DNA from: Syngnathus acus | Lineage: Eukaryota; Chordata; Actinopteri; Syngnathiformes; Syngnathidae | Assembly: GCF_901709675.1 (NCBI RefSeq) | Contig: NC_051087.1 | Span: 14,748,067 to 14,812,066 of the forward strand | DNA: 64,000 nt | Direction: 5' to 3' | In this document: piece by piece, positions 22,978 to 35,798 of the stretch | Position numbering within the stretch: the stretch's first letter is position 1 | How the letters are laid out: every line of letters starts with the position of its first letter | Translations under genes and position numbers: made by a program | Notes under the pieces: generated by a model | Told to the model about the DNA's origin: nothing | Seen by the model: only the letters and a program-made list of their open reading frames with translations | The model's database searches: none

Positions 22978-24277
22978 CTCTACACCAGGGGTGGGCAAAC
23001 TACGGCCCGCGGGCCACATCCGGCCCACGGGACCGTTTAATCCGGCCCGCCAACCCTGAATTAATTGTATTATTAAACTTTTTTTTTTGTCATTTTGCCT
23101 GCAATGACTGCGTTTCCCCAGTAGATGGGGAACCGCTCGCCTGCGCATTTACTACCGGAAGCCGTGTCAGAAAGCTCGGTGCACACTCACAAGTGCGTGT
23201 ACGTACGTACTAGTACGGACATGGCGCACTCGCGCTCTATTTGTATCAGTCCCGAATTTAGAGCGTGGGCTGTGACGACAGCATTCTTGTAATTCGCTCG
23301 CTGAGCTTTCAGATACAGTTTTACGCTAAAGCCACCCACAAACCTTCCCCTGGAATCCTTCCATTAAAATGAGTGGCCCGAAGAAAAGAAGTGAGTGCCG
23401 AATGTTAAAAGAGTGGCCAATTTGGCTCGACGTACGCGACGTGACGTTCAGCCACATCAACCCGTCACAGATCGAGGTAAACGGATCTCTCCTAAAAATT
23501 GCCACAACAAATTTTACTCCAGACTATGATGCACTAGCAAAAAAGGGAGACCAACAACACTGTTCCCACTGAAAATGAAGGGGAGGCTCTCAAGTTTGTT
23601 GTAAAAAAATGCATTTTGAATATGATTTGTACACATAGCAGGGATTGAAACTAGCGACCATTCTCATTTTCAAACAATGCAGGATGCTCAAGGACATTGA
23701 TGCACCACCTGTTTGCGACTAATCTTAACCTGTAAAGTTCTTAAGGCTTACTTTAAGGAAGTGTTTCCCGTTTCCTCACCTCTGTTACCAGGTGTTTGTG
23801 AGTTCTGCTCTGATGTTCAGATACCACTCACCGTGTTGCCGTTTTGATTACTTTATTTGGATGTATGCTTTCACCGATTCTTCAAGATGATATATTTGGT
23901 CAGAATGTTTGCCGTTTGATGTGATCTCATAAGATAAACATTTTTCATTAATCTGACCTGCAGGCACTGAAGTGATGGAGACTGTTATTCATAATAATAG
24001 TGTCGTATTTTATGAGAATCACTGATAGCAGTTTTTTAGTGATTTTTTTTTTTTTAATGCTGTTAATAAATGCATTTGTTTTCAAAAAACTTGTTTGGAA
24101 TATCCATGCTTTACTACCTACTAAAGGCCAAAATCTTTTATGCAATTACCTTTACAGGTCGCTTATATTACTTCACACAAACACTACGTCCATCTGCTCC
24201 TGGTTCGGCCCTCCGGTCCAAATTTAGAACCCAGTTCGGCCCGCGAGTCAAAAAGTTTGCCCACCCCTGCTCTACAC
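22978..24277 (+). mobile_element. Non-autonomous hAT, copy B
   Basis: The element spans 22986-24269 (1284 bp) with the same termini as copy A and target copies CTCTACAC at 22978-22985 and 24270-24277. It is in the opposite orientation to copy A. Confidence 0.95.
23369..23572 (+). pseudogene. Deleted hAT transposase, 67 residues (copy B)
   Basis: The frame starts MSGPKKRSECRMLKEWPIWL and ends with ATTNFTPDYDALAKKGDQQH plus CSH. The start resembles N-termini of hAT transposases and the end their extreme C-terminus. The zinc finger, catalytic core and dimerisation region in between are absent. The same frame is open in copies C (40316-40519, minus) and D (55658-55861, plus). Most likely an internal-deletion relic. 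Confidence 0.7.
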
Positions 24278-24289
24278 TGATTAACTAGT

Positions 24290-25965
24290 TTGCAGAGGTG
24301 ACCCCCAAAACCTGTTCACCCTCACCACCACCCTGCTTTCTCTCAAATATTATCTATCAAACACCTGGACTCATTTTTTAAATGTGAGTCATGCGTCAAA
24401 TAAAAAAAGTAAATCAATAAATAAAACTCGGCATACAAAGAAGGCATAGCAAGAGAAAAGATAGAACAAGCTAAGCTAACTCGTAGTTTATTGTGGGGAT
24501 TTGACTCAGACGGCAGGATACAAAATGACCACAACTAATTGCTCCTCTATTTGTCAAGTTTGGCAGAGAGAGACTCAGATCACGCTGCGATTATTTCCTC
24601 AATTGTCTACTGTTGGATTTGGGCCACAATTTGGGAAGTGCGCTACCCGTGCCTCACAGCAAAAGCCATAGCCAATCACCTGTTATACAATTCACACACT
24701 GCGTGCTCATTTTATTTCTTTAGTTTTAGGAAAAGACTAAGACACTGAAAACAAAATTAGACTTACACAGGTTGGTTGAGTTCAATCACAATTCTTGTTA
24801 AGAAAGCTCTGTTTTCAGGAAAAATACAATACAGCTCTGGGCCTTTCGTGCAACCATGCTCAAGAGCAGAAAGTCTCCATTCAGAAAAGGCAACGTTCAA
24901 GGTTCTTTGCTCAGCTTATATTCAGTTGCACAAGCCGGTGTGGGCTAAGTTTGAAGGGTGATGAGTCCATGGGGTTGGGGCAAGTTCCCAGGAGAGTTTG
25001 ATTCCATGGGAGTGGGTGCTGGTTCGGTCAGGACTGGTTCCGTGGCTGCTGGTTATGGGCGATTCAGTGTGTGTACGTGATGGTTTGACTTGGTGGGGGC
25101 TGTTGTTTTCCATCCCGTCTTTCGGCATTGGCGATCACCTTTGGCCGGGTTCTTGGCTGTCTTCCTCCTGGCGTTCTCCCTCTGGCACCTCTGCTGGTTT
25201 TATCTCCAAGTGACCTTCCTGTAAACATTTTCCTCCATTCTTGCGCATACACCCACTTCACCCTCTGTCGCACCTCGTCCATTCATTATCCTTCCATATT
25301 TGTCATTTTGTATGGAATTATGTGAAGTTATGGGTGTGACATCAATTCGTTAATGTTCCCTGACTATGCAAAGTTCTTACTCACCGCATTTGTTACTCAT
25401 GCATTTGTTTGTTTGTTCTTTTGACACTCTATGTACTCGCTTACTTCGTCACATTCTTAGTTCAATCCTGCTTCCAACCATATCTTTTCATTGTTAGGAA
25501 AAACATTTCCTTCTGTCCAGAACATTTAGTAGTAATCCAAGGCTGGTGTCTAGCATTAGGCAAAATACGACGTCACATCAAGCAATAATCAAAACATAAG
25601 ATATAATCAAGTACTGAACATTCTTAGACGCCTTTGGACGTGTCCGTGATTTAGAAAAACATCAGGCATGCATTGAACAGTTCCTTAAGGGTCATTAAGC
25701 TATTCAGGCAATATACCAAAAAACATTTGTTATTTCAAAGTGCACAGAAATACATATCAGATCATTAAGGTATAACGTAAAATTATCACATATCAAAAAT
25801 ATCTAGTTATGTCGTCTTTATCGATTTGGTGTGTAGGTATATTATATGCTTAAAATGTTTCTTTTATTGATTTAATATGTGAATATCCTTGTCTGCTTAT
25901 GTACTTTATTCATTGGTGATAGGCAGGACTTTTTGTTTTCCGACCCCATTCCTGCACTACCATTC
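24290..25965. other. Non-coding sequence, nothing recognised
   Basis: Contains overlapping short frames near 24922-25282 on both strands and a cytosine/thymine-rich stretch, but no domain pattern, splice-bounded exon or recognised repeat family. It may be old repeat sequence. Confidence 0.35.
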
Positions 25966-26005
25966 AATTTCATTTCACAATCTCTTTTGTCTTCTCTCTT
26001 GTATA

Positions 26006-26935
26006 CATTTTGGAGCTGAACCCGCTCAAGACCGTGGCGATGACAGTGGACTTCACGCGTGACCCTTCACCACTTTTACCCCTCACTATCCGCAGTAATA
26101 CTATTCTCTCCACAGACACCTTCAAGTTCCTGGGAACCACAATCTCTCGGGACCTGAAATGAACCGGCCACATAGACTCTGTCCGGAAGAAGGCCCAGCA
26201 GAGGCTGTACTTCCTGAGACAGCTCAAGAAGTTCAACCTGCCGCGAGAGCTTCTGAAGACCTTCTACACTGCCATCATCCAGTCTGTCCTCTGCACCTCC
26301 ATCACTGTCTAGTTTGGATCGGCCTCCAAACAAGACAAGCACAGACTGCAACGGACAATCAGGACTGCAGAAAAGATAATTGGAATCAACCTCCCATCTA
26401 TCCAAGACTTGCACCTGTCCAGGACCAGGAAACGAGCAAGGAACATCTCTACAGACCCTTCTCACCCAGGTTGCAGTCTGTTTGAACTACTCCCCTCCGG
26501 ACGGCGTTATAGAGCTCGAGACAGCTTCTTCCCCCAGGCTGTTGCTCTGATGAACTCACACCACTCTTAGAGTCTCAGAGTCATTACTGTGCAATAACAT
26601 CCTGCTCTCCACACCTTTTTTGAATTTGTCTACACTGTTTGTACTATGTGTCCTCCCTGCATCCATTGCAGCCTGGTCATCCTGGATAAGGGACCTTCCC
26701 ATCTGTGGTCTCTTCTCAAGGTTTCTCATTTCCCCTAGCTGGAGTTTTGAGTTTTTCCTTGCCCTTTTGGGAGTTTAAGGTCAGGGGATGCTTGAGAATA
26801 TTTGCCATTTGTCACATGTCCTGAGTGTTGTTAGTCACCTAAATGTTGAACAGAGGGTGTGATTTACCGAAGTCAAATTCCTTGTTTGGCACGCTCAAAC
26901 ATGGCGAATAAAAAACTCTTGAATCTTGAATCTTA
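26006..26935 (+). mobile_element. L2-like LINE 3' end
   Basis: This 5'-truncated non-LTR retrotransposon encodes the RT C-terminal part: FKFLGTTISRDLK then stop (TGA at 26160-26162, where Trp is expected), HIDSVRKKAQQRLYFLRQLK, FNLPRELLKTFYTAIIQSVL, TAEKIIGINLPSIQDLHLSR and SGRRYRARDSFFPQAVALMN. A second stop (TAG at about 26309) replaces another Trp. The 3' untranslated part ends with a short TTGAATC-type tail near 26920-26935. Confidence 0.85.
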
Positions 26936-29900
26936 AATATGCATTGCAAATATGCAGCTACTTAATAAAAATATCATATATCACAAATTTGGCAAGTTAC
27001 TCACTGTGAGATGGTCCCACTGCTTTCCATTTAATTTTCCACCCGAAGATATTATTGTACATTGGTCTCACTGACTCAACTTGCGAAAGCTCTCTTTCAA
27101 GTCCTGATAGGGTACACGGTCTCAAAAGAGACAATTCTTTCCAAAATTGGACACCTGTCCAATACATGTTCACCGAATGGCCCATGTCTGTGCCTGACAG
27201 CTATTAACACACCTTGGGTTGTTGAATAATTAACAATCTGATGTGAAATGACATTTTACAGATATGAACAAATGGGTGCTGTCCCCTTTTCTGTTTCCCA
27301 GACCCCTCTCACTAAACTGTTCAAAGTGCTGTGGGGTTAGTTCAATAGACATTCAATAGGAGTGTGAAAAGGTTAATGAATTCAACACTGAAATCATGAC
27401 TCCCTTTACAGTGGCCAAAGCAAGACATAGTGGGTGCAAATCGCTTCAACAGAATGCTGATTAGGGCACAGTTGTGAAGGAGTATGTCACTGCCCCCTAA
27501 AGGTGCAAACTAGCATATACGTACACCATGGTCACTCACATCCATCCTTCTATTTTGTGAACATGTCTTGCAAACTTTAGGTGATGTGATTTATATTGTT
27601 CTGATTTTGCTATTTATTGTGATTTGAATTTTTACTGCACCTGCTATAAGATCGGTTTTTTTTTTCCGAAGATAGCTAATATCAGTGTGACAATGGGAGA
27701 CTGTGTACGTACACAGTACCGTGAAGTATTGTGATTTGAAAAAATGAGTGAGTTTAGTTAATTTCACCATTTAATTATTTTAGCTTGACACAATATAACA
27801 CAACTGTTAAAAAAAGTAAAACTGGCCAATCTAAAGATTAAATAAATACCTTTCTAAAAATCATGTGTTTCTCGTAGGGCTGGGCTTTAGGGTTAGACAA
27901 AAATAATAATTATGATAACAATAACAAACTATAATTGCAATGCATTGGAAGAGGCTAACATTATGGTTCGCAATTTCCCTCGACAAAACTTTGATGAATA
28001 GCGTATGCTTTAAAAAAAAAATAATAATAATAAAATTGCTGACAATGCATGTAAGTTCTACTTTTAATAACAGTTTCTTTTTAGACCCTAGGTTTATATA
28101 TTTACACAGGTTTAAGGTTTCCTTAATCGTTATTTTGTGAGTGATTGAGGTTTTTTTTTTATCCTTCTCGATAAAAATGAATTATGGAATTTTTTTTCAC
28201 AGGATAGCAACAATATGATTATCTATTATGTGTTTATATAACTAGTCGGGAAACAATGTTCGACCTCTGGAAACATTATACAATTCAGATTTATTTTCCT
28301 GGAGATTTATTTGCTTTACAACTGGAAAATGTTGGTCTTCTGTTGCTGCTGCTTCTTCGAAGTGGCCAAAGAGGCTTATATACTGTGCATATGTCCATCC
28401 AAAGAAAATCTTTATCTGTTCCATATGTGATTTCTTAGTGGAATTCTTTGTCAATGATATCAACTGTGGGGGGAAAAAAGTATGGCCAATTCCTAACAAA
28501 TTTCTTGGACAACTCTGCATGGATTGTAAACTGGGAAAATGTCTCATTGTGTTATTTTAGAAGGCAAAGAAAATATGATGCATTTTTCATTGTGTAGCAT
28601 AGCCCATGTGATCCACATCCAATATCGAAAAGGGTTCCAGATTTGTTAACTTAAAGTAAATACATATCAATATATTAAACAGCAAATTAGCTTTGGTTAT
28701 AAAGAATTGTGTTTTGAAAAAAAGAAAAAAATACAATAAAAATACACTCAACTGACCTTATCAAATGGAGAGAAAAAAGAAACAGTTGTGAATTGGTTTG
28801 AAGTAAATAAGTTAGTAAAAGTAACTAAATTGGCTCCATTTAGTAGAAAGTAACTTAGAAACCTTCCGAATTTACCAAAGCATAACCTATATTTTTTCTA
28901 GGCCATCACTTAACAAAGAAATAAACAAAAAACAAAAAAAGAAAACGTTGCAGGCATGTTCACATGACGTCCAGTAGGTGGCAGCCTCTTCAAAGTAATA
29001 TACGTTACAGCACTCACGCCTCAGAAGACAGTAACGCTCCCATGTACTTTTCCCTGCAGATGACGTGACGTTCCGATGGAGAAAACTATAATCCAACACA
29101 AAGGTTCCGCAGTCGAACACGAGTCAGAAAATAAATATTTGGATTCCTGTTAATTTGCTGTGCTCTGGTGTTTAGCTAGTGAATAGAGGAATAGATAGTG
29201 AATAGAGGCATAATAGAGGCAGTTACAGTGAATGTACTTTATGGACAATGTCTTCACAATCAAAGTCATCACCAGCCGTTACTCTCATGTTTGCAACTTA
29301 AGAAATGGTAGATTTAGGTATGCTCTCATCAGTTTAATGAGGTTTCCAAAGAACACAAGAAGGTGGATAAATGTACATCATTCCAAAGCCAAAAACATAT
29401 TCTCACTGTTCCTGTCTTAATCCTCTCAGTTAAGCCCTTCTGGTTGTCTAGTTGCAGCACCATTGGAAACCATCATCTGCCCAGGTGACACTGACAGACT
29501 CCCCTTGGGCATGTATGATCAACCAGAATCCCATGATTGGTGTCATGGCCTGTGCTTCCCTCTTGGATAGTTATACCGAGAACATCTATCCTCACTGTGC
29601 TTGCACATTAACACCAGGATACTGTACACTTGATTAACTTGCTCATGTACCGTTGTTCATTTCCTACCATGTCTCTGTTGTGACACACGCTAATGGAATC
29701 TAGTTACTTGGCGTTTGGCCACTCTAACTTGCTTTACACAACTTTTATGACTTAACTTTCTGGACTGACAGCTTCTATGGGTGTTGTAACATGTAACATG
29801 TAACACCGATTGCACAGCTTGGCTCATGGACATCTCTGTGATAAATAAATGTGATTTGGTTAGATACTATGTACTGTCAACAAGCTTGTCGACTTCAGGT

Positions 29901-30090
29901 TGTAAACCTCACCCACCTCAGAAGTACCTATTTCCCACCCTAATACTTGAATTAGCGGGTCTTAAACTTGCCAACCAAAATATAAGAAAAAAAAGTTGTC
30001 ATCTAATCAGAACTCTTAAACCTTACAGGCTTTTTTAGTCAACTCAAAAGTATCTACACCCTCTGGCTGTGCAGATTGAGTAAGTATCGA
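26936..30090. other. Non-coding sequence, nothing recognised
   Basis: No exon or repeat family was supported over 3 kb, apart from simple AT-rich tracts and a CTCF-like site at 28971-28984. Short frames (28242-28547, 28887-29120, 29452-29637) lack motifs. Confidence 0.4.
28971..28984 (+). promoter_or_regulatory. CTCF-like motif
   Basis: CCAGTAGGTGGCAG fits the vertebrate CTCF core consensus CCASYAGRKGGCRS at every position. Occupancy cannot be judged from sequence. Confidence 0.5.
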
Positions 30091-30357
30091 TAGATTAAAT
30101 CCATCCATCCATCCATTTTCTGAACCGCTTAGTCCCCACGGGGGTCGCGGGAGTGCTGGAGCCTATCCCAGCCGTCATCGGGCAGTAGGCGGGGGACACC
30201 CTGAACCGGTTGCCAGCCAATCGCAGGGCACACAGAGACAAATAACCATCTGCACTCGCACTCACACCTAGGGACAGTTTGGAGTCCTCAATCGGCCTAC
30301 CAAGCATGTTTTTGGGATGTGGGAGGAAACCGGAGTGCCCGGAGAAAACCCACGCGG

Positions 30358-30900
30358 TGTCAGGCTCAGGCAGGGAGAGGACTCGAATGCAGAGTTTCGA
30401 CAGTTCAAGGTGTTTTATTTCTTCGGCGGATGACCGCTCCAAAAACAAAGGTGCCTCACACTGAGGGAAAAAAGGCAAAAACAAAGGCGCCTCAAACTGA
30501 GGGAAAAAGGGCAAAAACAAAGGTGCCTCAAACTGAGGAAAAAACGAAGGCAAGGTCTCACGCACAACCCACAAAGCGTGGACAAAAAGGTCTCTGTGAG
30601 CAAGGCAATCAAGGGCTAAATCCGTGGCTATGGAGTCGCTGGTGGTCATGGCTTGCAAGACGCACTGGCAGAGGACAAGGGGAAGACGCAGGCTAAATAC
30701 ACACACAGAAGGGGAAGGACACAGGTGCAGACAATCAGGGCGGACGACACAGGTGTACGTGGTTAACAAACGGGGAGGTCAAGTGAACGAGCGTGCAGCG
30801 GAAGGACCAGTGATCTGGAATGTGATGTACAAAATAAAACAGGAAGTTAGAACATGACGGACAAGACAAAACAAAACCTACAAAACCGGACAGCATGACA
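30358..30900 (-). repeat. 3' LTR of gypsy element 2
   Basis: 543 bp, from TGTCAGGCTCAG to GCATGACA on the plus strand. It contains AATAAA (minus) near 30412 and three imperfect tandem copies of a 37-38-bp unit (AAAGGTGCCTCA...) at about 30448-30545. Confidence 0.93.
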
Positions 30901-30912
30901 TAACCCCCCCCT

Positions 30913-33900
30913 CTAGGGCCGGATCCCAGACGGACCAGGAGCATCTGGGTGAGCAGCGTAGAAGTCGTCCAGCAGACCAGGATCCAAGATAAAACTGCGC
31001 GGCACCCATTGCCGCTCCTCTGGCCCATAACCCTCCCAGTCGACCAGGAACTGCCAGCCTCGTCCCCTCCTGCGCACGTCCAGTAGTTCCTTGACCGTGT
31101 ACGCAGGCCCACCCCCCACAGTCCGCGGAGACGGAGGCGGCTCGGGAGCCGGCACCATCTCACTCTCCCTGACCGGCTTGATCTTCCCGACGTGGAAGGT
31201 GGGATGCACAGCGAGGGACCGGGGCAGGCGAAGCCGTACAGCGGCCGGATTCACGACCTTGGAGATGGGAAAAGGCCCCACAAAACGGGGGGCCAGCTTC
31301 CTGGAGCCCACTTGGAGCGGAAGATCCCGAGCGGACAGCCAGACCCGTTGGCCCCGCTGGTAGGCGGGCGCCGGCCGTCGTCTCCGGTCGGCCATCCTCT
31401 TCACTCGGTCCCCCTGGCGGACCAGCGTGGCACGCGCCGCCGCCCAGATGCGACGGCATCGTCTCACCACGGCGCGCGCCGAGGTCACCGACACCTCTGG
31501 CTCATTGTCAGGGAAGACCGGGGGCTGATAGCCAAAGACGCACATGAAAGGGGACATCCCCGTAGCAGTGGTAGGGAGGGAGTTATGGGCGTATTCCACC
31601 CAGATCAGGTTCTTACTCCAGGAGGAGGGGTTCTGGGCCACCAGGCAGCGGAGGCCTGTTTCCAGCTGCTGATTGACGCGCTCCGCCTGGCCGTTCGCCT
31701 CCGGGTGATAGCCCGAAGTGAGGCACACGGTGGCTCCTATGTGTCTGCAGAACTCTTTCCAGAAGCGAGACACGAATTGGGGCCCCCTATCCGATGTGAC
31801 AGTCCGCGGGAATCCGTGTACTCTAAAAACATGGTCCATGAGGACTTCGGCTGTTCGCTTTGCTGAGGGTAATTTGGGCAGGGCAATGAAATGGGCCATT
31901 TTGGAGAACCGGTCCACCACAGTGAGTATCGTGGTCTTCCCCTTGGAAACGGGAAGCCCAGTGACAAAATCTACAGAGAGGTCGGCCCAGGGACGGGAGG
32001 GAATGGGGAGGGGTTGCAGCAACCCCACCCGGGTGCCGGGGGTGTTCTTGTTGCGCGCACAGACGGAGCAGGCTGCCACGTACTCCCTGACGTCGGCCGC
32101 CATGGAGGGCCACCAGAATCGCTGCTGCACAACGTACAGGGTTCGTCGAACGCCGGGATGACAGGCGAGCCGGGAGGTGTGTCCCCAGTGGACGACTCGG
32201 GAACGCAGCTCGGGCGGCACAAAAAGTCGATTCGTCGGGCAGTTGTCAGGGGGTGGTGCGTCACCGTTGGCCTGCTTTACTTGGTCTTCTACGGGCCAGG
32301 TAACGGCCCCTACCACACAGTGAGGACGAAGAATGGGTTCGGGCTCCTTGGCCTCCGGATCCGGACTGTAGACGCGGGACAGGGCATCAGGTTTGACGTT
32401 CTTTGCTCCCGGTCTGTAGGACAGGGTGAAATTGAAACGGTTGAAAAAGAGCGACCAACGAGCCTGGCGTGAGTTCAGCCGTTTTGCGTTCTTGAGGTAC
32501 TGCAAGTTCTTATGATCCGTCCATACTAAGAATGGTTGTTGGGCTCCCTCCAGCCAGTGTCTCCACTCCTCGAGCGCCTGCTTCACCGCCAACAATTCTC
32601 GATCACCCACGTCGTAGTTCTGTTCGGCGGGGGTCATCCGCCGGGACAGGTAAGCGCACGGATGAAGCTTGTTGTCCTCTGGTGACCTTTGGGACAGGAC
32701 GGCGCCGATTCCTCGACTGGAGGCGTCAACCTCCACCACGAACTGACGAGAGGGGTCGGGCAGTGTGAGGATCGGGGCGGTGCTGAATCGCCTCTTTAGC
32801 TCCTGGAAGGCAGCCTCTGCTTCCGCCGTCCAACGGAAGGGGGCGGCTGGAGAAGTCAGAGCATGCAGCGGGGCCGCTGTGGCACTGAAACCTCGGATGA
32901 AACGCCTGTAGAAATTAGCAAAGCCTAGAAATTGCTGCACCTTTTTGCGGTTATCGGGTCTGGGCCATTGGGTTACGGCGCTTACTTTGGCTGGGTCCAT
33001 TTGGACCTTACCGGGGTGTATGATGAAGCCAAGGAAGGAAATAGTGTCGACGTGGAACTCGCTCTTCTCCGCCTTCACGTAAAGGTGATGGTCCAGGAGG
33101 CGTTGCAGGACCGATCTAACATGGTTCTCATGGGTCTCCGTATCAGGTGAATAGATAAGAATGTCATCCAAATAGACATAAACAAAACGATCTATAAAGT
33201 CTCCCAGAACATCGTTAATCATGGCTTGAAATACTGCGGGGGCATTGCTGAGACCAAATGGCATCACCAGGTACTCAAAGTGTCCTCGAGGGGTGTTGAA
33301 TCCCGTCTTCCATTCGTCTCCCTCCCGGATGCGCACGAGGTGGTAAGCGTTACGCAAATCCAGTTTGGTGAAGACCCGAGCTTGCTGCAACTGATCGAAG
33401 ACCGTCGCCATGAGTGGAAGAGGGTATCGATTTTTAATAGTGATCTGGTTGAGAGGGCTATAGTCTATGCAGGGGCGTAGGGTACCGTCTTTTTTGCCCA
33501 CAAAGAAAAATCCGGCCCCTGCAGGGGAGGATGAGGGTCTGATCAGTCCCGCCTTAAGCGACGCGTCTATGTACTCATTCAGCGCTTGTTTTTCGGGTTC
33601 CGAGAGGGAATAAAGCCTCCCCTTGGGTATCGGAGCCCCAGGCAGAAGCTCTATAGCGCAGTCGTACGGACGGTGGGGCGGTAGCGAGCTAGCCTTGGCT
33701 TTGCTAAATGCTTCCGCGAGTTGGTGGTAACAGACTGGTACACCGGTGAGATCAGGGGTTTCGGAGTCAGAGCTACGGTTAAGGCTGATCGGGGGTTTAG
33801 GTGCGACACATGACTCTTGGCAACTGGGTCCCCATCCCCTTATCTCCCCGGACGCCCAGTCCATGGTTGGATTGTGGAGCGACAGCCACGGGTACCCGAG

Positions 33901-35241
33901 TATAATTGGATTCTTGGGGGAGGTTATCACATGTAGTCGGACTTTCTCGTGATGAGTCCCGAAAGATAGTGAGAGAGGTTCGGTTACATGGGTTATCTCA
34001 AAAACCGCCTGACCATTGAGCGCCTCGGCTTTCACGGTCGTGGCTAGTGGTTCAGTTCTTATTCCCAGCCTCCGAGCAAAAGTCCAGTCGATCATACTCT
34101 CATCTGCCCCGGAGTCAATTAGCACCCCGAGCTGGGTGATTTTCCCAAGGCATGTAAGCGTGCCGATGGGTAGGGTCCGAACCTTCCGCGGGCTACCGGA
34201 GAAGGCGCTTACCTTCATGGTTCGTTTCTCGGGGCAGGAGCCGACGATATGTCCCAGAGCGCCGCAGTAGTAGCAACGACCTTCCTGGCGTCGGCGCTGC
34301 TTCTCCTCGGCGCTCAACTTGGCTCTGCCTAGTTGCATGGGTTCCGCCCCAGGCGGTAGCAGTGCCGTGTTCGATGGTTGGTGCGGGATCTCGAGGTGCG
34401 GCGATGCCAACCCGGCCGAGGGGGGGAAGACGGAAGCGCTCCGGCTTGCGCGCTGCCTCTTTCTTTCCTGCAGGCGATTGTCGGTGCGGACAGCCAGCGC
34501 GATGAGCGCGTCGAGGTCAGCGGGGAGATCGAGGGGAACGAGCTGGTCCTGGATGGTTCCAGAAAGACCCTTGAGGAAGATATCATACAGGGCCATCTGG
34601 TTCCACCCGCATTCTGTGGCCAGAGTGCGGAAGCGGATCGCGTAGTCGCTGACTGACTCACGCCCCTGGGACAGCTGGCTCAGCTCCCGCGCTTTTTCAC
34701 GGTCCGAGGAGACAGGATCGAACACCATGCGCAGGGCTTCGACGAACGCGGCGAGAGATCGGCAGGTGACGGAATCCCGGGCCCATTCTGCCATTGCCCA
34801 CGCCCGGGCTCTTCCTGTCAGGTAAGAGATCATGTAGGCCACCCGGGAGCGCTCGGTGGGGAAATCGCCTGGAGACCGCTCGAATTGCATTTCACACCCG
34901 GTGACGAATGCCTTGCTGCCCCCGGGTTCCCCAGCGTATCGTTCCGGGGGAGCCAGCCTGACTCCCATTGTCATGGGCGCGGGAATCGGCCGCTCGGTCG
35001 GGGGGGGCACTGGCGGACTGGGGGTCGCTGTTGGTCCAGCGGTCAGCAGCGTGACAATGCCCTGCATCTGTCGGCCCAGCGATTCCACCTGGGCGGCCAC
35101 CGCCGCTCTGAATTCCTCTTGGGTTGCCCGGATCTCACGGACATCCACTCCCAGGGCACTGACCTGCTGCTGGTGTTGGCCCAGCGTCGATGCCTGGGAG
35201 CGCACTGCGGCAGCCAACTGTTCCGGCTCTGCCGAGTCCAT
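30913..35241 (-). CDS. gag-pol polyprotein of gypsy chromovirus (element 2)
   Basis: One open frame of 1442 residues carries every enzyme of the element. The start ATG at 35239-35241 ([16 protein letters not shown]) is the first after the 5' LTR. The frame also stays open upstream into the LTR, which is probably not translated. Approximate domain order: coiled-coil gag N-terminus 1-60; gag core 90-260; CCHC knuckle [14 protein letters not shown] near 320; aspartic protease LIDSGADES near 373; reverse transcriptase with [10 protein letters not shown] near 690; RNase H ([14 protein letters not shown], then [10 protein letters not shown]); integrase HHCC finger, then a DDE core with Asp near 1090, SDRGPQF near 1152 and NGQAERVNQ near 1185; SH3-like end; chromodomain about 1384-1430 ([20 protein letters not shown]). 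All catalytic residues are in place. Gag and pol are fused without a frameshift, as in many chromoviruses. Confidence 0.96.
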   Translation of the reverse strand: MDSAEPEQLAAAVRSQASTLGQHQQQVSALGVDVREIRATQEEFRAAVAAQVESLGRQMQGIVTLLTAGPTATPSPPVPPPTERPIPAPMTMGVRLAPPERYAGEPGGSKAFVTGCEMQFERSPGDFPTERSRVAYMISYLTGRARAWAMAEWARDSVTCRSLAAFVEALRMVFDPVSSDREKARELSQLSQGRESVSDYAIRFRTLATECGWNQMALYDIFLKGLSGTIQDQLVPLDLPADLDALIALAVRTDNRLQERKRQRASRSASVFPPSAGLASPHLEIPHQPSNTALLPPGAEPMQLGRAKLSAEEKQRRRQEGRCYYCGALGHIVGSCPEKRTMKVSAFSGSPRKVRTLPIGTLTCLGKITQLGVLIDSGADESMIDWTFARRLGIRTEPLATTVKAEALNGQAVFEITHVTEPLSLSFGTHHEKVRLHVITSPKNPIILGYPWLSLHNPTMDWASGEIRGWGPSCQESCVAPKPPISLNRSSDSETPDLTGVPVCYHQLAEAFSKAKASSLPPHRPYDCAIELLPGAPIPKGRLYSLSEPEKQALNEYIDASLKAGLIRPSSSPAGAGFFFVGKKDGTLRPCIDYSPLNQITIKNRYPLPLMATVFDQLQQARVFTKLDLRNAYHLVRIREGDEWKTGFNTPRGHFEYLVMPFGLSNAPAVFQAMINDVLGDFIDRFVYVYLDDILIYSPDTETHENHVRSVLQRLLDHHLYVKAEKSEFHVDTISFLGFIIHPGKVQMDPAKVSAVTQWPRPDNRKKVQQFLGFANFYRRFIRGFSATAAPLHALTSPAAPFRWTAEAEAAFQELKRRFSTAPILTLPDPSRQFVVEVDASSRGIGAVLSQRSPEDNKLHPCAYLSRRMTPAEQNYDVGDRELLAVKQALEEWRHWLEGAQQPFLVWTDHKNLQYLKNAKRLNSRQARWSLFFNRFNFTLSYRPGAKNVKPDALSRVYSPDPEAKEPEPILRPHCVVGAVTWPVEDQVKQANGDAPPPDNCPTNRLFVPPELRSRVVHWGHTSRLACHPGVRRTLYVVQQRFWWPSMAADVREYVAACSVCARNKNTPGTRVGLLQPLPIPSRPWADLSVDFVTGLPVSKGKTTILTVVDRFSKMAHFIALPKLPSAKRTAEVLMDHVFRVHGFPRTVTSDRGPQFVSRFWKEFCRHIGATVCLTSGYHPEANGQAERVNQQLETGLRCLVAQNPSSWSKNLIWVEYAHNSLPTTATGMSPFMCVFGYQPPVFPDNEPEVSVTSARAVVRRCRRIWAAARATLVRQGDRVKRMADRRRRPAPAYQRGQRVWLSARDLPLQVGSRKLAPRFVGPFPISKVVNPAAVRLRLPRSLAVHPTFHVGKIKPVRESEMVPAPEPPPSPRTVGGGPAYTVKELLDVRRRGRGWQFLVDWEGYGPEERQWVPRSFILDPGLLDDFYAAHPDAPGPSGIRP

Positions 35242-35258
35242 GTCTGGCCAGTGCGTAC

Positions 35259-35798
35259 TGTCAGGCTCAGGCAGGGAGAGGACTCGAATGCAGAGTTTCG
35301 ACAGTTCAAGGTGTTTTATTTCTTCGGCGGATGACCGCTCCAAAAACAAAGGTGCCTCACACTGAGGGAAAAAAGGCAAAAACAAAGGCGCCTCAAACTG
35401 AGGGAAAAAGGGCAAAAACAAAGGTGCCTCAAACTGAGGAAAAAACGAAGGCAAGGTCTCACGCATAACCCACAAAGCGTGGACAAAAAGGTCTCTGTGA
35501 GCAAGGCAATCAAGGGCTAAATCCGTGGCTATGGAGTCGCTGGTGGTCATGGCTTGCAAGACGCACTGGCAGAGGACAAGGGGAAGACGCAGGCTAAATA
35601 CACACACAGAAGGGGAAGGACACAGGTGCAGACAATCAGGGCGGACGACACAGGTGTACGTGGTTAACAAACGGGGAGGTCAAGTGAACGAGCGTGCAGC
35701 GGAAGGACCAGTGATCTGGAATGTGATGTACAAAATAAAACAGGAAGTTAGAACATGACGGACAAGACAAAACAAAACCTACAAAACCGGACATGACA
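35259..35798 (-). repeat. 5' LTR of gypsy element 2
   Basis: 540 bp, near-identical to 30358-30900. On the minus strand the internal region starts with GTACGCACTGGCCAGAC, where a tRNA primer site would be expected. I cannot assign the tRNA. Confidence 0.93.

Noticed and set aside
23369-23572. A conserved 67-residue host gene present in several copies
   Set aside because: Every copy lies inside a hAT element with terminal repeats and target copies. It is a transposase relic.
30095-30769. A 224-residue minus-strand protein
   Set aside because: It runs through the gypsy LTR into the SINE and has no coding motif.
35242-35670. A longer gag-pol start inside the LTR (1585 residues)
   Set aside because: The extra N-terminus is LTR sequence. 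The ATG at 35241 just after the LTR gives a normal gag start.
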